Translations under genes and position numbers: made by a program | Notes under the pieces: model-generated | Seen by the model: the letters and a program-made list of their open reading frames with translations, nothing else | The model's database searches: none | Told to the model about the DNA's origin: nothing | Assembly (NCBI RefSeq): GCF_021401135.1 | Contig: NZ_JACBFO010000002.1 | Span: 744,001 to 808,000 of the forward strand | Direction: 5' to 3' | DNA length: 64,000 nucleotides | Source: Azonexus sp. R2A61 | GTDB taxonomy: Bacteria; Pseudomonadota; Gammaproteobacteria; Burkholderiales; Rhodocyclaceae | In this document: piece by piece, positions 39,913-49,355 of the stretch | Layout of the letters: each line of letters begins with the position of its first letter | How positions within the stretch are numbered: position 1 is the stretch's first letter

Positions 39913-41106
39913 TCAGGCCGCGCGCAGACGCACCCACAGCGCGGCGGCGGCGCTCAGCGTCGCCATGCCCATCACCGCGCCCCAGCCCCAGGCGGCCAGC
40001 AGCAGACTGCCGAGCACCGCCCCGCTCGCCATGCCGGAGAACATCCCGACAAAGAGCACCGCGTTGAGCCGGCTGCGGGCGCCGGGATCGATCTGGTAAA
40101 CCAGCGTCTGATGAGCGATCAGCGTCGCCTGCACACCGAGGTCGAAAAGCACCGTACCGACGGCCAGCAGGGTCAGTTGCGCCGTTGTCGGCGCCCACCA
40201 CCAGGCTGCCGCCAGGCCGGCGAAGGCCAGTGCCGTCAGCCCCGCCCCCAAACGCGTCACCAGCCCGGGACCGCGACGATCGGCCAGATGGCCGGCCAGC
40301 GGCGCTGCCAGTGCACCGGCCGCACCGGCCAGGCCGAAAGCCCCGGCTGCCGCGCTGCCGAGATGAAAAGGCGCATCGTGCAACATCACCGCCAGCGTCG
40401 ACCAGAAGGCACTGAAGCTGACCGCCAGCAGGCCCTGCGCCAACGCCGCGCGGCGCAACGACGGATGGGCGCGCCACAGACCGAGCAGCGATGCGAGCAA
40501 GGCGACATAGCTCAGGTTGGTGGATGGCCGCGACGGCTGCATGTGGCGCCAGGCCGTGTAGCCGACGGCCAGGATGCTCAGCGCGGCGATCACGAACATG
40601 CTGCGCCAGCCGAGCAATTCGGCGACCAGGCCGCTGACCACGCGCGACAGCAGGATACCGAGCAGCAGCCCGGTCATCACCGTGCCGACGACGCGACCGC
40701 GCTGTTCGGCCGAAGCCAGCGTCGCGGCGGCGGGCACGATGTCCTGGGCCAGCGTGGCGGCCAGGCCGACCACCAGGCTGGCCAACAGCAACAGGTGGAT
40801 CGACGGCGCCAGCCCGGCCGCCAGCAGCGCCAGCAACAGCACGCCGCTCTTGACCAGGATGATATTCCGCCGGTCGTGGCGGTCGCCCAGCGGGGCCAGC
40901 AGCAGGATGCCGAGGGCGTAGCCGAGCTGGGTCAGCGTCGGCACCAGGCCGATGCTCCGGCTGGAAGCGCCGATGTCGGCACCAAGCACCCCCAGCATCG
41001 GCTGGCTGTAGTACAGCGAGGCGACCGACAGGCCGGCGCTCATCGCCAGCAGCAGGATCAGCAGCGGCGACAGGCCGCCGGCAGGAGTGTTCACGGAAGG
41101 GGACAT
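39913..41106 (-). CDS. MFS transporter, drug/sugar efflux type (YnfM/YgaY-like)
   Basis: 397 residues with twelve hydrophobic segments. It carries the MFS loop motif GDRHDRRNIILV after helix 2, SLYYSQPMLGVLGADIG in helix 1, and QTLVYQIDPGARSRLNAV in the second half, which is typical of the YnfM-like branch. Such proteins export small organic compounds. It is divergent from a LysR gene that probably controls it. The substrate is not predictable. Confidence 0.88.
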   Translation of the reverse strand: MSPSVNTPAGGLSPLLILLLAMSAGLSVASLYYSQPMLGVLGADIGASSRSIGLVPTLTQLGYALGILLLAPLGDRHDRRNIILVKSGVLLLALLAAGLAPSIHLLLLASLVVGLAATLAQDIVPAAATLASAEQRGRVVGTVMTGLLLGILLSRVVSGLVAELLGWRSMFVIAALSILAVGYTAWRHMQPSRPSTNLSYVALLASLLGLWRAHPSLRRAALAQGLLAVSFSAFWSTLAVMLHDAPFHLGSAAAGAFGLAGAAGALAAPLAGHLADRRGPGLVTRLGAGLTALAFAGLAAAWWWAPTTAQLTLLAVGTVLFDLGVQATLIAHQTLVYQIDPGARSRLNAVLFVGMFSGMASGAVLGSLLLAAWGWGAVMGMATLSAAAALWVRLRAA

Positions 41107-41139
41107 GATGGATGGGGTCCGATGGTTGACGAGAACGCA

Positions 41140-41157
41140 TGTTGATCATTCGCAACA
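41140..41157. promoter_or_regulatory. Candidate LysR-type binding site
   Basis: TGTTG (41140-41144) and CAACA (41153-41157) form a dyad with 8 bases between, a T-N(n)-A LTTR-like box, in the gap between the divergent MFS and LysR genes. A TTATACAT string near 41189-41196 may be the -10 of the LysR gene. Confidence 0.5.
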
Positions 41158-41203
41158 CGATTGTGTAGTACGCATTAACGAAGATTTGTTATACATTCAA
41201 CGC

Positions 41204-42178
41204 ATGAAAAATCCCGTTTCCTCCTCGTCGACCGCAAGCCCGCCCGCCAGCGGCGACCGCATCGAACTGATGCAGACCTTCGTCCGCATCGTCGAAGCCG
41301 GCAGCCTGTCGGCCGCCGCCGAGCAGATGGGCACCACGCAACCGACGATCAGCCGCCGGCTGCAGGCGCTCGAGCGCTCGCTCGGCCTGCGCCTGCTGCA
41401 ACGGACGACGCACCACATGGGCCTGACACTCGACGGCGAACGCTGCTACGAACGGGCGCGCGAACTGCTCAGCAGTTGGGCTTCGTTCGAGTCCGAATTA
41501 CGCGGGGCCGGCGACGAACCGACCGGCACGCTGCGCGTGATCGTCCCGCACGCCTTCGGCCAGGACCGCCTGATCGATCCGCTGGCCGAGTATCTGGCGC
41601 GCTATCCGGGGATGACCGTCGAATGGCTGCTGCACGATGATCGGGCAATCCAGGATTACATCGCCGCCGGCATCGACTGCGCAATCCAGGTCGGCGAAAT
41701 CACCGATCCCGGGCTGGTCGCCGTCCGGCTCAGCGAGGTGCCGCGCATCGTCGCCGCCGCGCCGTCGCTGCTCGATGGCGGCCCGCTGCCGGACGATGCG
41801 GGACAACTGGCCGAACTGCCATGGCTGGCGCTGCGCACTTTCTACCGCAACGAGGTCACGCTGACGCACGGCAGCAGCGGTCGCAAGCGCCGTTTCCCGA
41901 TCGCCCCCCGCTTCAGTACCGACAGCCTCTATGCACTGCGCAACGCCATGCTGCGCGGCATCGGTGTCGGCATCGCGTCGGCCTGGGTGATCGAGGAAGA
42001 CCTGGCGCGCGGCGATCTGGTGCGTCTGGCCCCGGACTGGCAGGCGCCGTCGCTGCCGGTCAGCCTGGTCTATCCCTACGCCCGCTTCTACCCGGCCCGG
42101 TTGCGCCGCTTCGCCGAAATCGTCCGCCAGGGAGCCGCCGGGATTTTCGGGGATGTCGCCCGGGCAGCGGAGCCCTGA
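41204..42178 (+). CDS. LysR-family transcriptional regulator
   Basis: 324 residues from the ATG at 41204 (MKNPVSSSSTAS). The helix-turn-helix is at about 20-75: LMQTFVRIVEAGSLSAAAEQMGTTQPTISRRLQALERSLGLRLLQRTT. The effector domain follows (LIDPLAEYLARYPGMTVEWLLHD, GIDCAIQVGEITDPGLVAVRL), of the AaeR/DmlR-like type. It most likely regulates the divergent MFS exporter. A TGCGGTCGAC-type word (41227-41236) lies within its first codons. An upstream in-frame extension crosses the MFS promoter and is rejected. Confidence 0.9.
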   Translation: MKNPVSSSSTASPPASGDRIELMQTFVRIVEAGSLSAAAEQMGTTQPTISRRLQALERSLGLRLLQRTTHHMGLTLDGERCYERARELLSSWASFESELRGAGDEPTGTLRVIVPHAFGQDRLIDPLAEYLARYPGMTVEWLLHDDRAIQDYIAAGIDCAIQVGEITDPGLVAVRLSEVPRIVAAAPSLLDGGPLPDDAGQLAELPWLALRTFYRNEVTLTHGSSGRKRRFPIAPRFSTDSLYALRNAMLRGIGVGIASAWVIEEDLARGDLVRLAPDWQAPSLPVSLVYPYARFYPARLRRFAEIVRQGAAGIFGDVARAAEP

Positions 42179-42185
42179 ATGAAAA

Positions 42186-42205
42186 ACGGCGCCCGCCGGC
42201 GCCGT
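42186..42205 (-). terminator. Intrinsic terminator of the ABC importer operon
   Basis: Arms ACGGCGCC (42186-42193) and GGCGCCGT (42198-42205) with a 4-base loop. On the minus strand the stem is followed by TTTTTC, a standard intrinsic terminator, 20 bases after the permease stop at 42226. It also lies just past the LysR stop. Confidence 0.8.
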
Positions 42206-42225
42206 CGACCGGAAAGCCCGAAAGC

Positions 42226-43002
42226 TCAGCCCGGCGCGTTCGGGTTGCGGTGCGCCCAGCCGGTCAGCCGCTTCTCGAGCAGCGCGAACAACTCGTACAT
42301 CACGACGCCCATGACGCCGATGACGATCAGCCCGGCAAACACCAGCGGCATGTTCATCGACGAGCTGGCCGACATCATCAGGTAACCGATGCCGAGGTTG
42401 GAGGCGACGGTTTCCGAGATCACCGAACCGACGAAGGCCAGCGTGATGGCCACCTTCAGCGAGGCGAAGAAATACGGCAGCGAGCGCGGCAGGCCGACCT
42501 TGATCATGATGTCCCAGCGCTTGGCGCCGAGCGAGCGCAGCACGTCCTCCAGTTCGGGCTCCAGCGTCGCCAGGCCGGTGGCGACGTTGACCACGACCGG
42601 GAAGAAGGAGATCAGGAAGGCGGTCAGGATGGCCGGGATCGTACCGATCCCGAACCAGACCACCAGCACCGGCACGAAGGCGACCTTGGGAATGCTGTTG
42701 AAACCGACCAGCAGCGGATAGCAGGCCTTGTAAACCAGTGGCGAGGCACCGACGGCCAGGCCGAGCAGCATGCCGACGACGACGGCGATGGCAAAGCCGG
42801 CCAGCGTCGTCCACAAGGTCTGCGTCGCGTGCATCATGATCGGCCCGGCATACTCGTGGCCGGAGACCCAGATCGCACTGGGCGCCGGCATCAGGTAATC
42901 GGGAATCGACAAGCCGGTGCAGATGGCTTCCCAGATCAGGAACAGCGCAATCGTCAGCACCCACGGGGCGCTCTTGATCACGGTGGTTTGCTTGATGGCC
43001 AT
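42226..43002 (-). CDS. NitT/TauT-family ABC transporter permease
   Basis: 258 residues from the ATG ending at 43002 (MAIKQTTVIKSAPWVL), with six helices. It carries the family pattern GFNSIPKVAFVPVLVVWFGIG and the EAA loop LEPELEDVLRSLGAKRWDIMIKVGLPRSLPYFFASLKVAIT. It works with the ATPase and binding protein upstream in the same operon. In-frame codons before 43002 belong to the overlap with the ATPase gene's end and are not used. Confidence 0.92.
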   Translation of the reverse strand: MAIKQTTVIKSAPWVLTIALFLIWEAICTGLSIPDYLMPAPSAIWVSGHEYAGPIMMHATQTLWTTLAGFAIAVVVGMLLGLAVGASPLVYKACYPLLVGFNSIPKVAFVPVLVVWFGIGTIPAILTAFLISFFPVVVNVATGLATLEPELEDVLRSLGAKRWDIMIKVGLPRSLPYFFASLKVAITLAFVGSVISETVASNLGIGYLMMSASSSMNMPLVFAGLIVIGVMGVVMYELFALLEKRLTGWAHRNPNAPG

Positions 43003-43012
43003 GACGGGCTCC

Positions 43013-43792
43013 TCAGGATTCGCGGATGCGGCCGATGTGCTCGCGCAGTTCATGCACGTAGCCGGCGAAGGCATCGGTATAGGTCACGTCGAGCGGGCGC
43101 GGACGCGGCAGGTCGATTTCCTTGCGCACCAGGATGCGGCCCGGACGCTTGCTCATCACGTAGACGGTGTCGGCGAGAAAGACCGCCTCGCGCAGGTCGT
43201 GGGTGACCAGCACGATGGTGAACGGCTTTTCCTGCCAAAGATCGCGCAGCATGCACCACAGCTCCTCGCGGGTGAAAGCGTCGAGCGCGCCGAACGGCTC
43301 GTCGAGCATCAACAGGCGCGGCTGGTGGATCAGCGCGCGGCAGATCGACGCGCGCTGCTGCATGCCGCCGGACAATTCCCACGGGAACTTGTCGCCGTAG
43401 CCGGCCAGGCCGACGCGGGCGAGCAGCGCCTCGGCGTCGGCACGGAACTTTTCCTTCTCCTGGCGCAGTCGACCGCGATAAGGCTCGACGATCTCCAGCG
43501 GCAGCATCACGTTGTCCAGCGTGGTGCGCCAGGGCAGCAGGTTGGCGGCCTGGAAGGCCATGCCGACGATCTTCAACGGCCCGCCGACCTCGCGGCCATC
43601 GACGAAGACGTTGCCGACGCTGGGCGGCTTCAGGCCGGAAACCAGCTTCATCAGCGTGGATTTGCCGCAGCCGGAAGGACCGACGACGGCGACGAATTCA
43701 CCCTCGCGGATGTCCAGGCTGACATCCTCGATGGCATTGGCGCCACCCGGCGCATAGGCCAGGCTGACGTTCTCGAATTTGACGAAAGACAT
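43013..43792 (-). CDS. NitT/TauT-family ABC transporter ATPase
   Basis: 259 residues from MSFVKFENVSLAY. It has Walker A GPSGCGKST, Q-loop FQAANLLPWRTTLDNV, signature LSGGMQQRASICRAL, Walker B LLMLDEPFGALDAFTRE and H-loop LVTHDLREAVFLAD. It is close in form to SsuB/TauB/ThiZ. It powers uptake through the permease at 42226. Confidence 0.94.
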   Translation of the reverse strand: MSFVKFENVSLAYAPGGANAIEDVSLDIREGEFVAVVGPSGCGKSTLMKLVSGLKPPSVGNVFVDGREVGGPLKIVGMAFQAANLLPWRTTLDNVMLPLEIVEPYRGRLRQEKEKFRADAEALLARVGLAGYGDKFPWELSGGMQQRASICRALIHQPRLLMLDEPFGALDAFTREELWCMLRDLWQEKPFTIVLVTHDLREAVFLADTVYVMSKRPGRILVRKEIDLPRPRPLDVTYTDAFAGYVHELREHIGRIRES

Positions 43793-43873
43793 GCGTTTTT
43801 CCTGTCGGAGCAAGGCGGCCGGGAGGCCGCCGACGACGGATCGCGGCCGGCAACGACCGGCCGCGGGCGGAAC

Positions 43874-44902
43874 TTATTTGACCGTGCGCTCGGCCTTGGC
43901 CGGCAGGAAGCCGGCATTGAACAGTTCGGCACCGTTGGCCAGCTTGGGCAGACCGAAGGCCTCGACCGTTTCGGCCAGCGAACGTTGCAGGCGCTCGGCG
44001 GTCACCGCGCCCAGGCCGTTGGCCTTGCTTTCAGCGGTCACCACGCTGCTGTCCAGCGCCAGCTTCAGGCGACGGGTCTCCAGCGCAACGTTGATCAGCG
44101 GATCGCGTTCCTTGACGTAGGCGATGGCGGCATCCGGGTTGGCGATGGTTTCCTTGAGCGCCTTGTTAAAGGCGCGCAGCAGGCCGGCAACGGCCTTCGG
44201 ATTTTCGGCAATCATCTTCGGGCTGGCGATGATCGCGTTGCCGTACAGTTCGACGCCGTAATCCGGGTACTTCAGCGCGACGATGTCTTCGGTCTTGACG
44301 CCGCGGGCTTCCAGATTGAGCAGGCTGGTGAAGTAGAAACCGGTGATGCCGTCCACGTCGCCGCGGGCCAGCAGGGTTTCGCGCAGCGCCGGCTCGACGG
44401 TCTGCCACTTCACGGCATCGACCGCCAGCTTGTTCGACTTGGCAAAGGCCGGCCAGGCCTTGCGGCCGCCGTCGAAGATCGGCGCCGCCAGCGTCTTGCC
44501 GGCAAGATCGGCCGGCTTGGTGATGCCCGACTTCTTGAGCACGAAGACGGCGGCCGGCGTTGCGTTGTAAACCATGTAGACCGCCTGGATCTTCGAACCC
44601 GGCGTCTTGGCATCATGCTCGACCAGTGCGTTGAAGTCGGCAAAACCCATGTCGTAGGCGCCGGTGGCGACGCGGGTGACAGCACCGGCCGAGCCGGAAC
44701 CGGAATCGATTTCGACATCCAGGCCTTCGGCCGCAAAGTAACCCTTGGACTTGGCCATCAGGAACGGGGCCGACGGACCTTCGAAACGCCAGTCCAGCGT
44801 GAACTTGATCTTGGTCTGTGCGCTCGCCAGCGTGGGAGCGGCAAGCATCGCCACACCGGCGGCAAGAAGAAGGCGGCGACAGGCGCTGAACGGAACGGAC
44901 AT
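43874..44902 (-). CDS. NitT/TauT-family ABC transporter substrate-binding protein
   Basis: 342 residues from MSVPFSACRR, with a signal peptide ending near LASAQTKIKF. The NMT1/THI5-like fold is shown by FTLDWRFEGPSAPFLMAKSKGYFAAEGLDVEI, GSAGAVTRVATGAYDMGFADFNALV and AVKWQTVEPALRETLLARGDVDGITGF. Such proteins bind pyrimidine precursors, sulfonates or other N/S compounds. Because the gene is divergent from a Tsx nucleoside channel and has a sigma-54-like promoter, a nitrogenous nucleobase-like substrate is inferred. Confidence 0.9.
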   Translation of the reverse strand: MSVPFSACRRLLLAAGVAMLAAPTLASAQTKIKFTLDWRFEGPSAPFLMAKSKGYFAAEGLDVEIDSGSGSAGAVTRVATGAYDMGFADFNALVEHDAKTPGSKIQAVYMVYNATPAAVFVLKKSGITKPADLAGKTLAAPIFDGGRKAWPAFAKSNKLAVDAVKWQTVEPALRETLLARGDVDGITGFYFTSLLNLEARGVKTEDIVALKYPDYGVELYGNAIIASPKMIAENPKAVAGLLRAFNKALKETIANPDAAIAYVKERDPLINVALETRRLKLALDSSVVTAESKANGLGAVTAERLQRSLAETVEAFGLPKLANGAELFNAGFLPAKAERTVK

Positions 44903-44938
44903 GAAAGATCTCCTGAACGGTTGAAATGTCACCCCTTC

Positions 44939-44954
44939 AGCAATCGCCATGCCA
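44939..44954 (-). promoter_or_regulatory. Sigma-54-type promoter of the ABC importer operon
   Basis: On the minus strand, TGGCATGGCGATTGCT matches the -24/-12 consensus (TGGCACG-N4-TTGCW) in 14 or so of 16 defined positions, with the required GG-N10-GC spacing. The -12 element lies about 38 bases before the start codon at 44902. Two GGTGCA half-sites 115-165 bases upstream (45071, 45101) could bind NtrC. Confidence 0.65.
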
Positions 44955-45297
44955 ATACATAAACACATGTTTATAAACGCATTTCCAAAGAGCAAACTTT
45001 CCGTGCACGAAAAAGGGAAGGGCTACCCCCTGTTTTTCGTCCATTTTTCCCGGAAAATGCGCCCACCAATGGTGCATGGGCGGTAAAAACGCCCCTGCGG
45101 GGTGCATGGTTTTTTCATATTTCGATTCAAGCAATGCCATTATATTCAATGAGATATACGGATCGCGATATACGATTTCTGCAATACTGTGTATTCCGCA
45201 ACTAACCGGCGCTTCCTGATAAATTTTGCCCATCGGTTCGATATTGCACCGCAGCATCGGCACGAAAAATCCAAATCAAACCCAGGAGGTCTCACCC
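44955..45297. other. Long divergent intergenic region between ABC importer and Tsx genes
   Basis: No gene is seen in these 343 bases. The region is A+T-rich near 44955-44990 (TAAAC/GTTTA arms around 44960-44973). It holds GGTGCA at 45071-45076 and 45101-45106, the first preceded by CCCACCAAT so that it resembles an NtrC dyad. A GC hairpin (GGCGGTAAAAACGCC) lies between them. A direct repeat GATATACG occurs near 45152 and 45166. A strong ribosome site AGGAGGT (45284-45290) precedes tsx. Confidence 0.5.
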
Positions 45298-46161
45298 ATG
45301 TTCACCAAGAAGTCTTCCCTGATCGGCTGCGCCCTGCTCGCGGCCGGCATTTCCGGCGCCTTCGCCGCCGACTGGAGCGATACCTACATCGGCTATCGCT
45401 ACGGCACCAAGTTCGCCGAGCCGTTCAACAAGAACGATATCGCCAAGAACATCGTAAACCTGGGCCATGCCAGCGGCTACAAGTACGGAACCAACTTCCT
45501 GAACGTCGATTTGCTGATGGCGGACAACAAGGATCCGGCCTCCCCCGGCTCGAGCAACGGCTCGCAGGAAATCTACGTGGTTTATCGCCACACCCTGGAC
45601 TTCGGCAAGATCATCGGCAGTCCGGAGACCTTCAAATGGGGCCCGATCCGCGGGGTTGGCTTCACTGCCGGATTCGACGTCAATACCAAGAACGACGCCG
45701 GTTACAACTCGCGCAAGCGCATGCTGGTTGCCGGTCCGACGGTGATGATGGACGTACCGGGTTTCCTGAACATCAGCGTACTGCAGTTGTGGGAAAGCAA
45801 CGCACCGTACAACAAGTACACCAACACCAGCACCGAACGCTACAGCTACGATCCGCACCCGATGCTGACCGCCGCCTGGGGCATTCCCATCGGTTCGCTG
45901 CCGCTGTCCTTCGAAGGCTACCTGAACTACATCGCCGCCAAGGGACAGAATGAATTCGGCGGTGGCACCAAGCCGGAAACCAACATCGACGCGATGGTCA
46001 TGTACGACGCCAGCTCGCTGGTCGGCGCCAAGGCCAAGACCTTCCGCGTCGGTCTGGAATACCAGTACTGGCGCAACAAGTTCGGTAACGACCACAAGGG
46101 TGCAGCCGGCGATGGTGCCTTCGCCAAGACCCCGATGATCCGCGCCGAATATCACTTCTAA
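45298..46161 (+). CDS. tsx: Nucleoside-specific outer-membrane channel, Tsx family
   Basis: 287 residues from the ATG at 45298, with an AGGAGGT ribosome site and a signal peptide ending [22 protein letters not shown]. The Tsx pattern includes [35 protein letters not shown] and [22 protein letters not shown]. The last residue is phenylalanine (RAEYHF), as in outer-membrane beta-barrels. It admits nucleosides and bases to the periplasm for the binding proteins at 14.3 and 43.9 kb. A terminator follows. Confidence 0.88.
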   Translation: MFTKKSSLIGCALLAAGISGAFAADWSDTYIGYRYGTKFAEPFNKNDIAKNIVNLGHASGYKYGTNFLNVDLLMADNKDPASPGSSNGSQEIYVVYRHTLDFGKIIGSPETFKWGPIRGVGFTAGFDVNTKNDAGYNSRKRMLVAGPTVMMDVPGFLNISVLQLWESNAPYNKYTNTSTERYSYDPHPMLTAAWGIPIGSLPLSFEGYLNYIAAKGQNEFGGGTKPETNIDAMVMYDASSLVGAKAKTFRVGLEYQYWRNKFGNDHKGAAGDGAFAKTPMIRAEYHF

Positions 46162-46179
46162 GCATCCCGGTCTCTCCTG

Positions 46180-46216
46180 CGCGGCGCAGTCGGCTTCGGC
46201 CGCTGCGCCGCGTTTT
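46180..46216 (+). terminator. Intrinsic terminator of tsx
   Basis: Arms CGCGGCGCAG (46180-46189) and CTGCGCCGCG (46203-46212) followed by TTTT (46213-46216), 19 bases after the tsx stop. Confidence 0.85.
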
Positions 46217-46282
46217 CGCAGGCGCCTGCCTGTCTTCTCTTTCCAACCTGCACCACGCGGTGCAGCGGGTAAAATCGGCCCC

Positions 46283-47122
46283 ATGAATTCCTGTGTCGAT
46301 CCCAGTAGCCAATCCCCGCTCGGCAAGGCCACCGAGTACCGCGATACCTATGCGCCGGAACTGCTGTTCCCGATCGCCCGCCAGATCAAGCGCGACGAAA
46401 TCGGCGTCGCCGCCAATGCGCTGCCCTTCGTCGGCGAGGATCTGTGGAACGCCTACGAAATCTCGTGGCTGAACCCGAAAGGCAAGCCGGTGGTCGCTCT
46501 TGGCGAATTCCGCGTGCCTGCCGCCAGCCCGAACCTGATCGAATCGAAATCCTTCAAGCTTTACCTGAATTCGCTGAACCAGTCGGTTTTTGCCGGCACC
46601 AGCGAGGTCGAAACGGCGCTGACGCGCGATCTGTCAGCCGCCGCCGGTGCGCCAGTCAGCGTGAAAATCGCCGATTTGCGCGGTCGACCGCAGGTTTCAC
46701 TCGATTATCCGGCCGGCGTGCTGCTCGACGAACTCGACATCGCCTGCGACACCTATCAGCCGACGCCGGCGTTGCTGGCCACGGTCGACGGCCCGGAAAC
46801 CGAAGAAACGCTGATCTCGCACCTGCTCAAGTCGAACTGCCTGGTCACCGGCCAGCCGGACTGGGGCATGGTCGTCGTCCGCTACCGCGGCCGGCCGATC
46901 GATCGCGCCGGCCTGTTGCGCTACATCGTGTCGTTCCGCCAGCACAACGAATTCCACGAACAGTGCGTCGAACGCATCTTCTGCGACATCACGCGCCGCT
47001 GCGCGCCGGCCGCGCTGGCGGTCTACGCGCGTTACACGCGGCGCGGCGGACTGGACATCAACCCGTTCCGCAGCAGCGGCGAATTCACCGCCCCGGCCAA
47101 CCTCCGCGAGGTGCGCCAATAA
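46283..47122 (+). CDS. queF: NADPH-dependent preQ0 reductase
   Basis: 279-residue type II QueF, which reduces 7-cyano-7-deazaguanine to preQ1 for queuosine in tRNA. It carries the QueF motif [17 protein letters not shown] (87-100 region), the catalytic Cys186 in [12 protein letters not shown] with Asp193, and [13 protein letters not shown]. Length and two-domain form are those of proteobacterial enzymes. A TGCGGTCGAC-type palindrome (46680-46692) is inside the gene, in the stretch between the two domains, where it encodes RGRPQ using the rare codon CGA. Confidence 0.95.
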   Translation: MNSCVDPSSQSPLGKATEYRDTYAPELLFPIARQIKRDEIGVAANALPFVGEDLWNAYEISWLNPKGKPVVALGEFRVPAASPNLIESKSFKLYLNSLNQSVFAGTSEVETALTRDLSAAAGAPVSVKIADLRGRPQVSLDYPAGVLLDELDIACDTYQPTPALLATVDGPETEETLISHLLKSNCLVTGQPDWGMVVVRYRGRPIDRAGLLRYIVSFRQHNEFHEQCVERIFCDITRRCAPAALAVYARYTRRGGLDINPFRSSGEFTAPANLREVRQ

Positions 47123-47127
47123 ACCGG

Positions 47128-47769
47128 TCAGCGCGCCGCCAGCCCGAGCTGCTGCAAGCGGGCGTGGATGCCGGCGGTCATCTGCCGGTAGCCCTCGGCA
47201 TTCGGATGGATGGCGTCGGCACGCCATTCGCTCCGGCCGAGCACGTCGGCGAAGACATCGGGCACCAGCGGAATGCCCTCCTCGTCGGCGAGCGCCGCGT
47301 AAATCGGCGCATCGGACGGACGCCCGGCCATCGCCATCAGCGACAAGGCCGGCACCGCGATCAACACGACCTGCGTGCCATTCGCCCGGATTTCGCGCAC
47401 GATCCGGCGCAAGTCCTCCTTGACCGCCTCGGCCGGCCGGCGCCGCAGGAAATCGTTGCCGCCCAGTTCGAGCAGCACCAGTTGCGGCCGGTGTTCCGCC
47501 AGCAATGGCCCGATGCGGCCGACCGCCGCCTGCGCCGTATCGCCCGGTACACCGGCATTGACGATGCGCCAGCCGGTACGCGCGGCCAGCAGGCCGGGCC
47601 AGTCTTCGCCCGCCGCCGCACCGGTGCCGAAGGTGACGCTGTCGCCGAATGCCAGCACGACACTGTCGGCCGGCAGTGCGGCCAGTCGGGGCGGCTTCCT
47701 GTTGCAGCCGGCCAGCAAGGCGGCCAGGCCGGAACCGGCCAAGGTGGCGAGAAATGCTCTGCGCTGCAT
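47128..47769 (-). CDS. SGNH-type esterase, lipoprotein (TesA-like)
   Basis: 213 residues beginning MQRRAFLATLAGSGLAALLAGC, with a lipobox LLAGC so the mature protein is membrane-anchored. Catalytic blocks are block I FGDSVTFGTG (Ser), block III GGND, and block V DAIHPNAEGY (Asp and His). It is an arylesterase/lysophospholipase/thioesterase-1-like hydrolase. It converges on queF with a 5-base gap. Confidence 0.9.
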   Translation of the reverse strand: MQRRAFLATLAGSGLAALLAGCNRKPPRLAALPADSVVLAFGDSVTFGTGAAAGEDWPGLLAARTGWRIVNAGVPGDTAQAAVGRIGPLLAEHRPQLVLLELGGNDFLRRRPAEAVKEDLRRIVREIRANGTQVVLIAVPALSLMAMAGRPSDAPIYAALADEEGIPLVPDVFADVLGRSEWRADAIHPNAEGYRQMTAGIHARLQQLGLAAR

Positions 47770-47863
47770 GGCGACGCTCCGTCATCGAACAGCCGGCAGC
47801 TTAGCGCAGGCTGCGCATTCTTGCGTATGGCCCGCCCGGCAGCGGCGCGCGGATAATCGCCCG

Positions 47864-48727
47864 ATGACTTCCCGTCTGCCCGCGACATCCCCGGCCGCCA
47901 GCACCTGGCAGGCCGAATTGCACCTTGCCTTCACCCGGCAGGGGGCGCGCAGCGTGCTCAGTCAAAACCGCCACCGCGGCCCGCTGCGCGTGCAGAAAGC
48001 GCTCTACCCGGAAGGCGATGCGGTCTGTCAGGCGCTGCTGCTGCATCCGCCGTCGGGGATCGCCGGCGGCGACCATTTATCGATCGATATTGCGGTCGAC
48101 CGCGACAGCCACGCACAAATCACCACGCCGGGCGCCGGCAAGTGGTACCGCTCGGGCGGCGCCGAGGCATCGCAGACGGTGCGGCTGGAGGTCGGCCCCG
48201 GCGCGACGCTGGAGTGGCTGCCGCAGGAAGCCATCGTCTTCGACGGCGCAATCGCCCGCATGGACAGCCGCATCACGCTCGCCGCCGACGCCCGCTACCT
48301 CGGCTGGGACATCCTCTGCCTCGGTCGCACCGCCGCCGGCGAACGTTTCGCGAACGGGCATTTTTCGCTGTTCTGCCGGGTCGACCGCGCCGGTCAGCCG
48401 ATCTGGCTGGAACGCGGCGCTTTCGCCGGCAACGACGGCATGTTCGCCAGCCCGGCCGGCTGGGCCGGCACAACCGTCTGCGGCACGCTGCTGTGCAGTT
48501 TCCCGGAACTGCCGCAACAGGCCACTGCCCTGCTCGAAGCCCTGCGCGCGGTGACGCCCGCCGACGGCGCCCGACACGGCATCACCGCCCCGCCCGGCCT
48601 GCTGATCGCCCGTTACCTCGGCGACAACAGCGAAGCCGCCCGGCAGTGGTTCGCCGAACTGTGGAAAATCCTGCGTCCGGCCTGCTGCGGTCGACCGGCC
48701 GTTTTGCCCCGAATCTGGAATACCTGA
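47864..48727 (+). CDS. ureD: Urease accessory protein UreD
   Basis: 287 residues from the ATG at 47864; the open frame upstream is a shadow of the antisense esterase. Motifs are LHLAFTRQGARSVLSQNRHRGPLRVQKALYPEG, HPPSGIAGGDHLSIDI, TTPGAGKWYRS and the C-terminal PRIWNT. UreD is the scaffold that binds apo-urease with UreF and UreG. A TGCGGTCGAC word occurs twice in the gene (48091-48100 and 48686-48695). First gene of the urease operon, 10 bases before ureA. Confidence 0.95.
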   Translation: MTSRLPATSPAASTWQAELHLAFTRQGARSVLSQNRHRGPLRVQKALYPEGDAVCQALLLHPPSGIAGGDHLSIDIAVDRDSHAQITTPGAGKWYRSGGAEASQTVRLEVGPGATLEWLPQEAIVFDGAIARMDSRITLAADARYLGWDILCLGRTAAGERFANGHFSLFCRVDRAGQPIWLERGAFAGNDGMFASPAGWAGTTVCGTLLCSFPELPQQATALLEALRAVTPADGARHGITAPPGLLIARYLGDNSEAARQWFAELWKILRPACCGRPAVLPRIWNT

Positions 48728-48736
48728 GGAGTCGTC

Positions 48737-49039
48737 ATGGAACTGACACCGCGCGAAAAAGACAAGCTGCTGATCTTCACCGCCGGCCTGCTCGCCGAGC
48801 GGCGCAAGGCCAAGGGCCTGAAGCTCAACTACCCGGAAGCCGTGGCGCTGATCACCTGCGCGATCATGGAAGGCGCCCGCGAAGGCAAGACGGTGGCCGA
48901 GCTGATGCACGCAGGCACGCAGGTCTTGAGCCGCGCCGACGTGATGGACGGCATCGCCGAGCTGATCCCGGAAATCCAGGTCGAAGCCACCTTCCCGGAC
49001 GGCACCAAGCTGGTCACGGTCCATAACCCGATTGTTTGA
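48737..49039 (+). CDS. ureA: Urease gamma subunit
   Basis: 100 residues, the standard length, with [39 protein letters not shown] and the C-terminal [18 protein letters not shown]. It forms the urease heterotrimer with UreB and UreC. An AGGAG ribosome site precedes it. Confidence 0.97.
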   Translation: MELTPREKDKLLIFTAGLLAERRKAKGLKLNYPEAVALITCAIMEGAREGKTVAELMHAGTQVLSRADVMDGIAELIPEIQVEATFPDGTKLVTVHNPIV

Positions 49040-49049
49040 GGAGCACACG

Positions 49050-49355
49050 ATGATTCCCGGAGAACTCCTCGCCGAAGCCGGCGAACTCGAACTCAACGCC
49101 GGCCGCCCGACGATCACGCTGGTCGTCGCCAATACCGGCGACCGGCCGATCCAGGTCGGCTCGCACTACCACTTCTTCGAAACCAACGCCGGCCTGAGCT
49201 TCGACCGTGAAGCCGCCCGTGGCTTCCGCCTCGACATCGCCGCCGGCACCGCCGTGCGCTTCGAGCCGGGCCAGACGCGCACCGTGCAACTGGTCGCGCT
49301 GGCCGGCGAGCGCAAGGTCTACGGTTTCCGCGGCCTCGTTCAGGGAGCACTGTGA
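49050..49355 (+). CDS. ureB: Urease beta subunit
   Basis: 101 residues from the ATG at 49050 ([19 protein letters not shown]) with a GAGGAG site before it; an in-frame ATG 18 bases upstream is less likely. Typical stretches are [19 protein letters not shown] and [24 protein letters not shown]. The stop codon shares one base with the ureC start. Confidence 0.97.
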   Translation: MIPGELLAEAGELELNAGRPTITLVVANTGDRPIQVGSHYHFFETNAGLSFDREAARGFRLDIAAGTAVRFEPGQTRTVQLVALAGERKVYGFRGLVQGAL

